Positions 8,549 through 17,355 of a stretch of DNA of 44,465 nt are shown here, piece by piece. The first letter of the stretch is position 1; the number at the start of each line of letters is the position of its first letter. The position numbers were made by a program, and so were the translations under genes. The notes under the pieces were generated by a model, which ran no database searches, was not told the origin of the DNA, and was given only the letters and a program-made list of their open reading frames with translations. The DNA is from Bacteriovoracaceae bacterium UBA6261 (GTDB lineage Bacteria > Bdellovibrionota > Bacteriovoracia > Bacteriovoracales > Bacteriovoracaceae): assembly GCA_002440825.1 (NCBI GenBank), contig DJVH01000129.1, forward strand, positions 11,792 through 56,256. The letters run 5' to 3'.

Positions 8549-9931
8549 GTGGAAAACGTTACGAAATTATTCAACGAAAAAACTGTCTTTTTTACTTCTT
8601 TGGGGTGTTCTAAGAACCTCGTCGATTCTCAAGTCATGCTTGGCTATATGGGATTAGATGGTTTTACGATCGCTGAAGAGCCTGAGAACGCCGAAGTTAT
8701 CGTCGTTAACACTTGTTCATTCATTGAAGCTTCAAAAAAAGAATCAGTTGAAACGATTTTAGATATGGCCGATTACAAAAATCCTGAAAATGGTCAGTGT
8801 AAAGCGCTGGTTATTTCAGGTTGTATGGCCCAAAGATATGCTCAGCAACTTGAAACTGAAATTCCTGAAGCCGATCTGATTATCGGAACTGGTGAGTACA
8901 ACAAGATCACAATGCTTCTTCGCGCTTTGGAAGACGGAAAGCTGGAGCAAAAATCCTTTGTTGAAATTCCAAAATTTATTCACACTGAATACGATCCTCG
9001 TCTGAATACTTCGCCATTCTACACAGCGTGGTTGAAAATCTCAGAAGGCTGTAACAGAAATTGTACGTTCTGTATTATTCCAAAACTTCGCGGGAAACTT
9101 CGTTCCCGTTCGGTTGAGTCTCTCGTAAAAGAAGCTGAGAATTTAGCTTCTACAGGGGTACGAGAGCTCAACCTTATTTCACAGGATCTTTCTGATTATG
9201 GTGTGGATCTTGATGAAAACAACAACCTTTTCCATTTGCTGTCTGGACTTGAAAAAGTAGAGAACATTGACTGGATCAGATTGTTTTATTTTTACCCTGA
9301 TGAACTTACTGATGAAGTTATTGAGAAAATGGCTACTTCAGCAAAGATCAATAAGTACCTCGATATGCCGGTTCAGCATTTTGCAGACAATGTGCTTAAG
9401 CGCATGAACAGACAAATCACCGGTGACAGAATTCACAACAGAATTGAAAAGTTGAGAGAACGTATTCCAGGAATCGTTTTAAGAACATCTATCATTGTTG
9501 GTTTCCCTGGCGAAACAGAAGAGGATTTCCAGCTTCTTCTTGAAGGCGTGAAGAAAGCGCGCTTTAACCACCTTGGTATTTTCAGATACTCAGACGAAGA
9601 AGGCACTCCGGCCTTCAAACTTCAGCCTAAAGTCCCTCAGGACGTCATTGACGAGCGCTTTGACATGCTTTTTGAAACTCAAAGAGAGATCGTGCGTGAA
9701 ATCAACAGCGAATACGTGGGGAAAATCATCCCGGTTCTCATCGAAGGCGAGCACGAAGAAACAGAACTTCTGATTCAAGGCCGTCACGAAGGTCAGGCTC
9801 CGGATATCGACGGTAAAGTGATCATTAACGATTTAAACGGCCAGAACGTAGAAATCGGTGATCTCGTACAAGTCGAGATCACCGAAGTCTTAGATTATGA
9901 TTTAGTCGGAAGAATCGTATCAATTAACTAG
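8549..9931 (+). CDS. rimO: ribosomal protein S12 methylthiotransferase RimO
   Basis: A 460-residue radical-SAM methylthiotransferase that modifies the conserved Asp of ribosomal protein S12. The N-terminal domain has Cys20 (SLGCSKNLVDS), Cys56 and Cys92 for the auxiliary 4Fe-4S cluster. The radical-SAM triad is CNRNCTFC (Cys168, Cys172, Cys175) and a TRAM domain ends the protein. SLGCSKNLVDS distinguishes RimO from MiaB. Length is typical. The GTG start follows AAGG (8539-8542). Its TAG shares the palindrome CTAG with the stop of the convergent lipoprotein gene. Confidence 0.95.
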   Translation: MENVTKLFNEKTVFFTSLGCSKNLVDSQVMLGYMGLDGFTIAEEPENAEVIVVNTCSFIEASKKESVETILDMADYKNPENGQCKALVISGCMAQRYAQQLETEIPEADLIIGTGEYNKITMLLRALEDGKLEQKSFVEIPKFIHTEYDPRLNTSPFYTAWLKISEGCNRNCTFCIIPKLRGKLRSRSVESLVKEAENLASTGVRELNLISQDLSDYGVDLDENNNLFHLLSGLEKVENIDWIRLFYFYPDELTDEVIEKMATSAKINKYLDMPVQHFADNVLKRMNRQITGDRIHNRIEKLRERIPGIVLRTSIIVGFPGETEEDFQLLLEGVKKARFNHLGIFRYSDEEGTPAFKLQPKVPQDVIDERFDMLFETQREIVREINSEYVGKIIPVLIEGEHEETELLIQGRHEGQAPDIDGKVIINDLNGQNVEIGDLVQVEITEVLDYDLVGRIVSIN

Positions 9932-12900
9932 ATGCCGTCTTCAGGGAATTGGAACTCAGTTGCCGCAGGGAAGACCATCGTAGGAACATCACCTTCAATT
10001 GCTGGTGCAGTATAAGTTGGTCGCGTTACCGTCCAGGTAGCCCCAAGCGCTTCACAAGTAGATCTTGTTGTTGAAGTTCCATTGCTACAAGAAACGTTGT
10101 AGCTTGCAGCTCCATTTCCGGTGAAATCGTCACTCCAATCTTCAAAGAAGTTTGTCGGATTCAACAAAGTTCCACCAATAGGTCTCATTAAGTTATCAAA
10201 CCATACTGCACTAGCCGTTGTACATGCAGATTTTGTTCTGCTGGTAGCATCTGAACACATACCTTGTGAAGTAGTCCACGTTGCAGGAACTGCAAGACAG
10301 GCAGCTTTTGTAGTTGAAACTCCATCGCTACATGTACCAAAGTCAGAGTAGTCTCTCCATGTTGCTCCAGCTCCAGTACAGCCTGCGCTGGTTGTATAAG
10401 TAGAGTTTGAACAAATACCTTCCCTCATACCAATCGGCTCTGCTTTATCGATTTCACTTTGTAGTTTGAAAGATTTGTTCCAGTCGCGGACGATGACTGT
10501 AATTGTCGCTTTTGATTCTTTTGCAGCGTCCAGACAAGCAATTTGATAATAAGGATAGTTCCCTTGAAATGGGCCAAGTGTACTTCTTACCGTCACAGTT
10601 TTATATGGAGCAACGCCTTTACCATCGTTTTCTGTAATAAAAGCTCCGCGAGGTACGCCATTAATATTGTACTGAGCAGTCGAATAGAAATTTTTATTTC
10701 CTACACCACCAGAATAAAAACTCGTACTTAAAATTGTAGTTAGAGGAATAGACCCCGTGTAATTCATTGATGACCATTCATCTACTTCAGTAGGAGTATC
10801 ACCTTGTTTTGATCCCTTTGAACCTGCAGTTCCATGAACGTAAGTATTGTTTGCAATTCGAAGGTTAGTTAAATCACCTTTTGAGCTAGGCGAACTGAAT
10901 TTCCATTGTTGTGTTAAACCAGCAGCTGAACTATAAATCAGTCCACGCATTCCTGATTGTATTTGCGTAGTATTTAGTAAGTCTGTAATTGGACCATCCA
11001 TACAGTTTGAAATTTTACCGCCGCATGAAATAGTTGATGTTGAGTTGTATCTTTGTCCATTCGAATCGTTCACGTAGTTTAAAACTGTCAAGGTACCTTC
11101 ATCACAGTTCGGGCCTCCTTCACTTGTATAGTTACCATCGCAATCGAGTTCAGAAGTTACAGTTCGGTCTGAAGGGATTACGCCAACTGAGTTATCCCAG
11201 CGAAGAATTGTCCCGTTGGTTTGCTTAGGGGCCCATTTCCAAAAATGGTATGGAGTAATCTGTACGAATTGACAAATACCAGGCCCAACAGCACTTTGTA
11301 GTTGTAAACCAAAGAAGTGAATATCTTCTTCTTCTCCATCAATTTCACATCGAATATCTAAATTACCTCTTTGGTTATAGATATCAGTTCCATTAATACG
11401 GCAGCCAGCTCCATTTTGATAATCACCCACTTTGTGAGTGCGATAAGAAGGAGCGCCAGAAACTTCGGTAAGAGTAAAGTAATCTCTGACTTCCAGTTTA
11501 AGGAGTACTGTAGAAGAGTTTATTAAGTTCTTCGCGGTAATTGTATAAGTATTTAAAGCAGTTGCTTCCAGCGGTGTTCCTGAAATTAAACCTGTCGTCT
11601 GATCGAGCGAAAGACCACGTGGAAGAGTTGGAGTTACTGTATAAGTTAGCCCCGTACCTGCTTTTAAGTTAGATTGAATTTCAAAGTAAATATTTCTTTC
11701 TGCAGAAAAGTAGTTATCGTAAGTAACGTTACCAGTTCCTGCGGCAGCAATAGTCTGAGAAGTACCGGTTCCAGCTCTTTCGTTGAAATAAACCGTATCT
11801 CCTTCTCGTAAAAATCTTGAAGTAGTATCGCTAGTGTTTACTGATCTGAATAAATCACTCACGTAAGCATAGTAAGGTGCCGACGTCGTTTGATCATATA
11901 CGTATCCACTGGACTTAGCGGTAGAAGAGACAACATCGTAACCTACAATGGATCCAGCACTACCCGACAACTTTAGCTTCAATGAAGTTGAGTCAATTTC
12001 AGCAACAGTTGATGTCAAAATGGCATCATCAATTGAAACACTGGATGTATTTGTTGTGTTTACATAAAGACGCGAAGTCACAACCGGCAAAGCGGTTGGG
12101 TTTTGAAGGAAAAGATCTCCCTCAATTGTACCGCCTGCAGGAATCGTGACCGGTGCATTCATAACAAGAGCTAGTGTGAAATTGAGCGGAGCAGTTAAGA
12201 CTGAACCAATGGAAGCATGGTATGTTGGTCCAATGTCAATTGGAGTATCTTTTTCAAAAGTTCCGTTTGTTGTTTGTACTTCTATTTCATTGGTTGCGCT
12301 TAACGCTTTAGTGATGATTCCTTTCACTGAAAAAGTTTTGGGAGGTGTAATAGGAGCAACAATCGTGTCTCCTTCTTTAACATAACTGAAAGCAAGAGCA
12401 CTGAGACTGAGCAGTTGTCTGTTAGAATAGCTCACGTGGCTTGGGGCTTCGATAACCGAAAATTTCACTACAGTTGAAGCAGATCCAAGAGTGTTTGAAG
12501 CAGTAATAGTATATTCACCACCTGTAAGTGGAATAGTGGAATAACCACTAATTCTCCCGGTTAATTTATCCAGGCTGAAGCTGTATCGTTGAGGAGTACT
12601 TGTATCAACAGGTAGTTTAGGCGAAACTGTAAATTCAAGATAATTTCTTTTTGTTGTTGCATCGTCAAGGTTGATACCTTTTTCTGGATTAGATAAAGGT
12701 AAAAACATTGTACAGTTTGCCGTTTCAGTTGCAGATGGGCAGCTTGCAGGAGCAGAACCAACAGATGCGATAATATTGCGAACTCCAGTTACACTGGCTC
12801 GAAGTTGAAAGAAGTCATCATCGCTGTCCAGCTTATCACCAACAGTAAAGTAGTAATGAGCATTGGATGCATCTGAATCTGGCGTTGAATTGTTGTTCGC

Positions 12901-13659
12901 GTCCGTATAGGTTCGGCCAGCAGGAAAGTCGTTGTCATAATATGCACTGTTTGAAACACCGATGAGACCATTGGTCGTGTCGACTGTTTTTACGACTCCG
13001 CGGATAATGTTTTTAGTTGTATCCGAAGTCGGTTTACCATCATCCGTGGTAAGTTTTCCGTTGCTATCACTGAAAGAAGCAATTCCAGTTCCTGTGACTT
13101 CCAGTTTTACGTTTTTAGTTTGAGAGTAAAGAATGGTAGTCGGTTTAGCCAGGATTTGAAATTTGAATGCACGGGATAGTGATGAAACGCCACCTGAAGC
13201 GTTGGCAAATCTTGCCGTGATTGTAAAATCTTGTTTCCCTTTAGTCGCAGTGTAGCTTGTGTTTGTATAAACCTGAGTCGGTGTTCCTGTGATCTTACAA
13301 GTTGTAGGATCAAAGACAACTCCATGTCCTGTCGGGAATGCTGGAGTAATGGTACAACCGAGAAGAATATTCTTCATCGATGTTTCACTTGAAAAATCAT
13401 TATCTCCTGAAAGCTCAATCGCTGCTTCCTTTTCATACTCTAAAACAATATCGTTGTTGGTGTTGCCAAAATAAATGTATGTTGGCTCATTGATTATGGT
13501 TGTGTTTACTGTACCACCGCTGGCGTTCGTTACAGGCGCAGCTGTTGTCTTCTTGGGTGCATCCTTCTTAAACTTCGTTAAGCTATCAGGCATACAACCC
13601 TGAAGAATCAGAATGGTTAATAGAAAAGACGGGTGGAGTTTTAAATTAAACTTTTTCAT
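9928..13659 (-). CDS. giant Ig-like (He_PIG) surface lipoprotein
   Basis: A 1243-residue lipoprotein. The start is set at the ATG giving the signal peptide MKKFNLKLHPSFLLTILILQ with lipobox LQGC; a longer frame to 13704 would bury that signal behind 15 residues. A -10-like GATAAT (13671-13666) sits 6 nt upstream. At least three segments show the putative-Ig (He_PIG) pattern of a 'P-x-G-L/D' loop then TGxISGTP or CKITGTP. A C-terminal section carries four Cys/Trp repeats (10033-10413) and the middle is otherwise unrecognised. Probably a surface-exposed adhesion or recognition protein anchored by lipid. Its stop overlaps the rimO stop by 4 nt. The specific function is unknown. Confidence 0.75.
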   Translation of the reverse strand: MKKFNLKLHPSFLLTILILQGCMPDSLTKFKKDAPKKTTAAPVTNASGGTVNTTIINEPTYIYFGNTNNDIVLEYEKEAAIELSGDNDFSSETSMKNILLGCTITPAFPTGHGVVFDPTTCKITGTPTQVYTNTSYTATKGKQDFTITARFANASGGVSSLSRAFKFQILAKPTTILYSQTKNVKLEVTGTGIASFSDSNGKLTTDDGKPTSDTTKNIIRGVVKTVDTTNGLIGVSNSAYYDNDFPAGRTYTDANNNSTPDSDASNAHYYFTVGDKLDSDDDFFQLRASVTGVRNIIASVGSAPASCPSATETANCTMFLPLSNPEKGINLDDATTKRNYLEFTVSPKLPVDTSTPQRYSFSLDKLTGRISGYSTIPLTGGEYTITASNTLGSASTVVKFSVIEAPSHVSYSNRQLLSLSALAFSYVKEGDTIVAPITPPKTFSVKGIITKALSATNEIEVQTTNGTFEKDTPIDIGPTYHASIGSVLTAPLNFTLALVMNAPVTIPAGGTIEGDLFLQNPTALPVVTSRLYVNTTNTSSVSIDDAILTSTVAEIDSTSLKLKLSGSAGSIVGYDVVSSTAKSSGYVYDQTTSAPYYAYVSDLFRSVNTSDTTSRFLREGDTVYFNERAGTGTSQTIAAAGTGNVTYDNYFSAERNIYFEIQSNLKAGTGLTYTVTPTLPRGLSLDQTTGLISGTPLEATALNTYTITAKNLINSSTVLLKLEVRDYFTLTEVSGAPSYRTHKVGDYQNGAGCRINGTDIYNQRGNLDIRCEIDGEEEDIHFFGLQLQSAVGPGICQFVQITPYHFWKWAPKQTNGTILRWDNSVGVIPSDRTVTSELDCDGNYTSEGGPNCDEGTLTVLNYVNDSNGQRYNSTSTISCGGKISNCMDGPITDLLNTTQIQSGMRGLIYSSAAGLTQQWKFSSPSSKGDLTNLRIANNTYVHGTAGSKGSKQGDTPTEVDEWSSMNYTGSIPLTTILSTSFYSGGVGNKNFYSTAQYNINGVPRGAFITENDGKGVAPYKTVTVRSTLGPFQGNYPYYQIACLDAAKESKATITVIVRDWNKSFKLQSEIDKAEPIGMREGICSNSTYTTSAGCTGAGATWRDYSDFGTCSDGVSTTKAACLAVPATWTTSQGMCSDATSRTKSACTTASAVWFDNLMRPIGGTLLNPTNFFEDWSDDFTGNGAASYNVSCSNGTSTTRSTCEALGATWTVTRPTYTAPAIEGDVPTMVFPAATEFQFPEDGI
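10033..10413 (-). repeat. four Cys-Trp protein repeats
   Basis: Near the C-terminus of the giant lipoprotein the pattern C-S-[DN]-x-[ST]-x-[TR]-x3-C-x4-[AS]-x-W recurs four times, e.g. CSDGVSTTKAACLAVPATW and CSNGTSTTRSTCEALGATW. The first three are tandem and the fourth follows after about 38 residues. The paired Cys suggests one small disulfide-closed module per repeat. Confidence 0.7.
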
Positions 13660-13665
13660 ATCTCT

Positions 13666-13671
13666 ATTATC
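13666..13671 (-). promoter_or_regulatory. -10 box of giant lipoprotein gene (leaderless type)
   Basis: GATAAT on the minus strand ends exactly 6 nt before the ATG at 13659. No convincing -35 is present and no strong Shine-Dalgarno lies between, so this is a tentative member of the leaderless class. Confidence 0.35.
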
Positions 13672-13813
13672 GTGAATTTTTTGGAAATATTTAGGTTTAG
13701 CCAAAAACGTCTAGATTCCAAAAAGTTACTCTAAGTTGACCATTTTACTGGGGTTAGAAAGTGTGTCTTCTGGTTGGCAGATAAGTAATGTTTATATGGT
13801 TATTAAGGAGTTA

Positions 13814-13842
13814 TTGAACGCTATCCCGATCTTCCTTATGAT
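13814..13842 (+). promoter_or_regulatory. response-regulator promoter, leaderless type
   Basis: TTGAAC (13814-13819), a 17-nt spacer and TATGAT (13837-13842) are followed by six bases and the ATG at 13849. No Shine-Dalgarno is placed for this ATG; an AAGGAG at 13805-13810 is too far away and upstream of the promoter. Confidence 0.6.
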
Positions 13843-13848
13843 CACCCT

Positions 13849-15198
13849 ATGAACACAATAAAGCCCAGAATTCTCCTCGTAGAAGATGATCTCCTTTCGC
13901 GCTTGAGCCTGAAAAGCAGACTAGATTTGCTCGGCGAAGTGCTGGATGCTCCCTCTAAAAAAGATGCTCTGATTCTTTTGAAGGAACGCGATTTCGATCT
14001 GGCCTTCGTTGATCTTGATTTAGAGGCAGAGCTGGCAGGTCTGGATATTATTGAGCGTTTAAAAGAAAAGAATATTTATTCCGTCGTTCTCAGCGGACGC
14101 GACGATGAAGGCGTCATTGAGCAGGCGTATTTAAAAGGCTGCCGCGATTATCTGGCCAAGCCTTTTACCAAAACAAGCATTGAATTAATCTTTAAAAAAT
14201 TCTCAGCTGAAAAAAATAAAAATCAAACACTGCAGAAACTAAAAGACATTTTTATGACCAGCGATGATTCCATGATCAAAGAACTGGAAATCATCGACAG
14301 AGCCTTACTCTCAAAACGTCCCATTCTCATTACGGGAGAGTCTGGAACAGGTAAAACATTTCTGGCAAAGTTTATTCATGAACTGATCGATGTAAAAGTG
14401 CCTTTTATTCACCTCAACTGTGCCGAGATCTCTGAGAGTCTGATTGAATCTGAATTGTTCGGCTATGAGAAAGGAGCTTTCACCGGCGCCGTTAAAACCA
14501 AAAAAGGAATGCTTGAGCTTGCCCACGGGGGAATACTTTTCCTTGATGAAATTGCAACAATGCCACTGGCCATTCAAAAGAAGCTGCTCAAAGCAATCGA
14601 AGAAAAATCTTTTTATCCATTGGGCTCTGAAAAACTTGTACACAGCGAATTCAGACTTGTGAGTGCCACTTGCGAGGATCTCAAAGTCAAAATCGAAAAA
14701 GAAGAGTTCAGAGCTGATTTCTATTACAGAATTGAAGGATTCAACGTCACATTAAAACCATTAAAGGCGCGACAGGATGATTTAAATACGCTGATCCAGC
14801 ATTTTGTAAAAAATGGTGAACGAAGAATTGTCTTTGATTCAATGGCAAAGCAAGTAATGAAAGATTACGGCTGGCCTGGAAATGTTCGCGAACTTGAGCG
14901 CACAATCGAAGTCCTGCAAACCAGAGAAAATGGAATCGTGACGGCTTCAGACCTCGCCGTTCTTCTCAATAAACCAACTTCCAGAACTAACTCACCTCAA
15001 ATTGATCTCGAGGAAGTGAAGCGTATTGGACTAAAAAATTATATTGAATCGATTGAAAGTGCGATTCTTGAAATGGCCTTGAAGGCCAACAACGCTAAAG
15101 TCAGAAAAACTCTCGCTGATCTCAAGCTATCCAATAATTCCTTTTATCGGATTATGGACAACTTGAAATCAAAAGGAGGCGAACATGTCAGAGAGTAA
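13849..15198 (+). CDS. sigma-54-dependent response regulator (NtrC family)
   Basis: A 449-residue transcription activator. An N-terminal receiver has acidic Asp13/Asp14, phospho-acceptor Asp55 (FVDLDLE) and the conserved Lys in YLAKPF. The AAA+ domain has Walker A GESGTGKT (163-170), GAFTGA for sigma-54 contact (209-214), Walker B GGILFLDE and the arginine-finger region FRADFYYRI. A short C-terminal Fis-like helix-turn-helix (ALKANNAKVRKTLADLKLSN) closes it. It therefore activates RpoN promoters after phosphorylation. The 66-aa H-box protein overlaps its 3' end by 14 nt. No full kinase is adjacent. The predicted mRNA is leaderless. Confidence 0.92.
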   Translation: MNTIKPRILLVEDDLLSRLSLKSRLDLLGEVLDAPSKKDALILLKERDFDLAFVDLDLEAELAGLDIIERLKEKNIYSVVLSGRDDEGVIEQAYLKGCRDYLAKPFTKTSIELIFKKFSAEKNKNQTLQKLKDIFMTSDDSMIKELEIIDRALLSKRPILITGESGTGKTFLAKFIHELIDVKVPFIHLNCAEISESLIESELFGYEKGAFTGAVKTKKGMLELAHGGILFLDEIATMPLAIQKKLLKAIEEKSFYPLGSEKLVHSEFRLVSATCEDLKVKIEKEEFRADFYYRIEGFNVTLKPLKARQDDLNTLIQHFVKNGERRIVFDSMAKQVMKDYGWPGNVRELERTIEVLQTRENGIVTASDLAVLLNKPTSRTNSPQIDLEEVKRIGLKNYIESIESAILEMALKANNAKVRKTLADLKLSNNSFYRIMDNLKSKGGEHVRE

Positions 15199-15385
15199 CA
15201 AACAAACTGCTCAGGTAATTCATGACATTAATTCTTCGCTGCAGGCGCTGATGGGCGCTGTTGAAGTGATGAAGGACGAATGGCAGAGCAATCCTCAATT
15301 AGTTGACAAAATTCTTCCACTGACAGTGGATAAACTGCATGAACTCAATATGCAGCTTGAGAATTATCGAAACAATCATTCCTGA
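15185..15385 (+). CDS. 66-residue orphan H-box (DHp-like) protein
   Basis: A small protein consisting almost entirely of a histidine-kinase-like H-box helix, VIHDINSSLQALMGAVEVM, followed by a second predicted helix (PLTVDKLHELNMQLENYRN). There is no ATPase domain and no room for one. His13 is the would-be phospho-acceptor; compare HEVNNPLTVL and HEINNPLTVI in the two full kinases of this window. A strong AAAGGAGG (15174-15181) precedes the ATG, and the gene overlaps the response-regulator gene by 14 nt, so the two are co-expressed and probably partners. It may be a phosphotransfer dimer, a phosphatase-like modulator or a sequestering antagonist of the regulator. The role is inference from motif and context. 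Confidence 0.65.
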   Translation: MSESNKQTAQVIHDINSSLQALMGAVEVMKDEWQSNPQLVDKILPLTVDKLHELNMQLENYRNNHS

Positions 15386-15414
15386 TTTTTCCTGCTTTTA
15401 AAGAATCGAGAACC

Positions 15415-15445
15415 CCATTAAACTACCAATATCTTTGTTTAATGG
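15415..15445 (+). promoter_or_regulatory. inverted repeat overlapping a Shine-Dalgarno
   Basis: CCATTAAAC (15415-15423) and GTTTAATGG (15437-15445) are perfect 9-bp complements around a 13-nt loop. The right arm covers the first two bases of GGAG (15444-15447), the ribosome-binding site of the next gene. There is no U-tract, so it is not a typical terminator. Confidence 0.4.
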
Positions 15446-15454
15446 AGTTTGACC

Positions 15455-16267
15455 TTGAGATTAATTCTTCTTTTCGTTCTCGCCCTTTCAATCAACATCA
15501 TGCACGCCCAGGAAGTTAAACGTAAGCCAGCTTCGTTAGCGGAAAAAATGCGTCCCACATTGATGAAGGTTCTCGGTGAAGAATGGACTGTGAAACTTAT
15601 TGGTGATGCTCCGGTTGAAAAAACAGCAGAGACAGGAGTGGTTCTTCCTCCCATTCCAAAAGTTTCAGAAGATGCAAGATCAACAGCTGTTTATGACAAA
15701 AAGGCAGACAAAGTGAAGCTGCCTAAAGAGCAGGAAGAAAAATATTACGTCGCTTTTGTTAAAGAAATGTACGAGGCAGCAAGACTTCAAAAACCTAATG
15801 ATGATGAAATCGGCAAAATGAGCAACATTCTCGCTCAAGGTGGAACGCGCGAAGGTGTTTATCACATGATCGTTCTTGATTCCGTGTATGGTGGAATGGA
15901 GAATTACGAAAAATATATCAAGAGCAATGGTGCTGACTTCATGGTTTATTTTTATCAGCGTTATCTGAATAAAAAAATTGCTAAAGAAAATCTGAAAGGC
16001 ATGAATGTGTATTCAGCAAAAAGAATAATTGCGGATAAGGCACTGGATGTTATCGATGCCTTTGGTGATAAACGCGAAGATCTGGAAAACTGGTATGCAG
16101 TTCTTTCTGCAGATTTAGCAAGTAAGTTTCCTCAAGTCTGGACTTCAAAATTAAGAAAAGAAACAGACTCGTTCAAGCATAAAAATTGGGCAAGTAAAGT
16201 TCCGGTAGCCCATATTAAATCTGAGGTTTTGATCAAGCTTCATATGGCCATGAACAGTATGATGTAG
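15455..16267 (+). CDS. exported protein of unknown function
   Basis: A 270-residue protein with a clear signal peptide (MRLILLFVLALSINIMHAQ) and a mostly helical, Lys/Glu-rich mature part. The TTG at 15455 is chosen over the in-frame TTG at 15449 because GGAG at 15444-15447 is 7 nt away from the former and only 1 nt from the latter. The segment around YVAFVKEMYEAARLQKPNDD and NILAQGGTREGVYHMIV loosely recalls the DUF4214 pattern, a weak match. It lies behind the response regulator and H-box gene on the same strand. A 9-bp inverted repeat overlaps its ribosome-binding site. It ends 1 nt from convergent epmA. Confidence 0.6.
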   Translation: MRLILLFVLALSINIMHAQEVKRKPASLAEKMRPTLMKVLGEEWTVKLIGDAPVEKTAETGVVLPPIPKVSEDARSTAVYDKKADKVKLPKEQEEKYYVAFVKEMYEAARLQKPNDDEIGKMSNILAQGGTREGVYHMIVLDSVYGGMENYEKYIKSNGADFMVYFYQRYLNKKIAKENLKGMNVYSAKRIIADKALDVIDAFGDKREDLENWYAVLSADLASKFPQVWTSKLRKETDSFKHKNWASKVPVAHIKSEVLIKLHMAMNSMM

Positions 16268-16268
16268 A

Positions 16269-17258
16269 TTATTCCCAGAATGGATTTTCTACACCGGTAA
16301 GAATTTTTAAAAAGCGTTCAACTCCTAAAGCGATACCTGAAGAAGTCGGCAGACCTCTTTCCATCGCATTGTAAAGAACAGTTGGTTCGGGCAATGAGTA
16401 ATGATACAAGCTCTGTTTTTCTTCCGCCTGCATTTTAAATCTTTCTTTTTGAACTTTCAGATCAGTGAGTTCGTTAAAGCAATTGCAGAGTTCAACGCCT
16501 TTGCTGTAGATCTCGAAGCGTTCACAGACACGAGGATCTTCTTTCTTTAAAGTCGAAAGTGCACTGAGGTGATGAGGAAATTCATAAAGAAGCAAAAAAG
16601 GATAATTAACCAGATGCGGTTCAATTTTATTTAAAAACAAAAGAAAATAATAATCATCCCAGGATAAAGTTTCTCCTTGCACCGGAAGAGGAACGTCTTT
16701 GAAATTCTTTTCGATCAGTTCCTTAAGATCTTTTTTATCTAAATAGTTTAAAATATCAACATTGAGCATATCCAGGAACAATTCCTGAATTGTGGCGCGT
16801 TCAAATTTCGCTCCCTTCATCGAATCATCAATGGAAATAGTCTTTTGTTGAAGCGTATCGAGACAGGAAAGAAAAAGCTCTTCGCAATCCTGCATGATTT
16901 TTGTGTAATGAGCGTTCTTGCGATACCACTCGAGCATTAAAAATTGTGGACGGTGATTCGTGGCATTGGGTTCATCACGAAAAGCATAGGAAACAGAAAA
17001 GATGTTCTCAAATCCCAATGAAAGGAGCTCTTTCATATGAAATTCGGGAGACGTTTGAAGATACCAGGGGGCCAGGCTGTTCGTTTGTGCATGGGCCATC
17101 TGAAAAGGATGAATGTGGGTTTCCATGCCTGGATTTTTCACCATCGGTGGCGTCAACACATCCAGAAACCCTCTGGAAGTGAAAAAAGTTCTAATGGCCT
17201 GAAGCAATTCAAACTGGGCCCGCAATTTAGTTGGACGGTAATTTATATCTGCCTGCAT
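16269..17258 (-). CDS. epmA: EpmA-type elongation factor P--lysine ligase (LysRS paralogue)
   Basis: A 329-residue class II aminoacyl-tRNA-synthetase catalytic domain without the N-terminal anticodon-binding domain, the hallmark of EpmA/GenX/PoxA. Motif 2 is SVSYAFRDEPNATNHRPQF and motif 3 is GLPTSSGIALGVERFL. EpmA attaches (R)-beta-lysine, or lysine, to EF-P to help ribosomes through polyproline. ATG 17258 is preferred to the GTG at 17267, because the GTG lies inside the predicted -10 box. Neither epmB nor efp is in this window. The gene diverges from ftsY with back-to-back promoters. Confidence 0.85.
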   Translation of the reverse strand: MQADINYRPTKLRAQFELLQAIRTFFTSRGFLDVLTPPMVKNPGMETHIHPFQMAHAQTNSLAPWYLQTSPEFHMKELLSLGFENIFSVSYAFRDEPNATNHRPQFLMLEWYRKNAHYTKIMQDCEELFLSCLDTLQQKTISIDDSMKGAKFERATIQELFLDMLNVDILNYLDKKDLKELIEKNFKDVPLPVQGETLSWDDYYFLLFLNKIEPHLVNYPFLLLYEFPHHLSALSTLKKEDPRVCERFEIYSKGVELCNCFNELTDLKVQKERFKMQAEEKQSLYHYSLPEPTVLYNAMERGLPTSSGIALGVERFLKILTGVENPFWE

Positions 17259-17265
17259 AAAGCGC

Positions 17266-17295
17266 ACATTAGCAGAGCGGAAAAGGTGTGGGCAA
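17266..17295 (-). promoter_or_regulatory. epmA promoter (extended -10, leaderless type)
   Basis: On the minus strand TTGCCC (17295-17290), an 18-nt spacer ending in TGC, and TAATGT (17271-17266) form an extended -10 promoter. Seven bases separate it from the ATG at 17258, and no Shine-Dalgarno is present. Confidence 0.45.
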
Positions 17296-17296
17296 G

Positions 17297-17325
17297 TTGA
17301 AAAAACCGTCCAGATGACTTATCTT
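17297..17325 (+). promoter_or_regulatory. ftsY promoter
   Basis: TTGAAA (17297-17302), a 17-nt spacer and TATCTT (17320-17325) precede ftsY. The -35 is one base away from the divergent epmA -35, so the two promoters stand back to back and may compete for polymerase. Confidence 0.45.
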
Positions 17326-17355
17326 GTGACAGACTTTTTAACTCACGGGGACTTA

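Noticed and set aside
13660..13704. Longer start for the giant Ig-like lipoprotein
   Set aside because: It adds 15 charged residues before the lipoprotein signal and crosses the likely -10 box.
13705..13848. Sigma-54 promoter upstream of the response regulator
   Set aside because: TGG-containing stretches are present but none has the TGGCAC-N5-TTGC spacing.
17314..17355. Longer start for FtsY
   Set aside because: The upstream codon overlaps the predicted -10, and GGGGA is correctly spaced only for ATG 17356.
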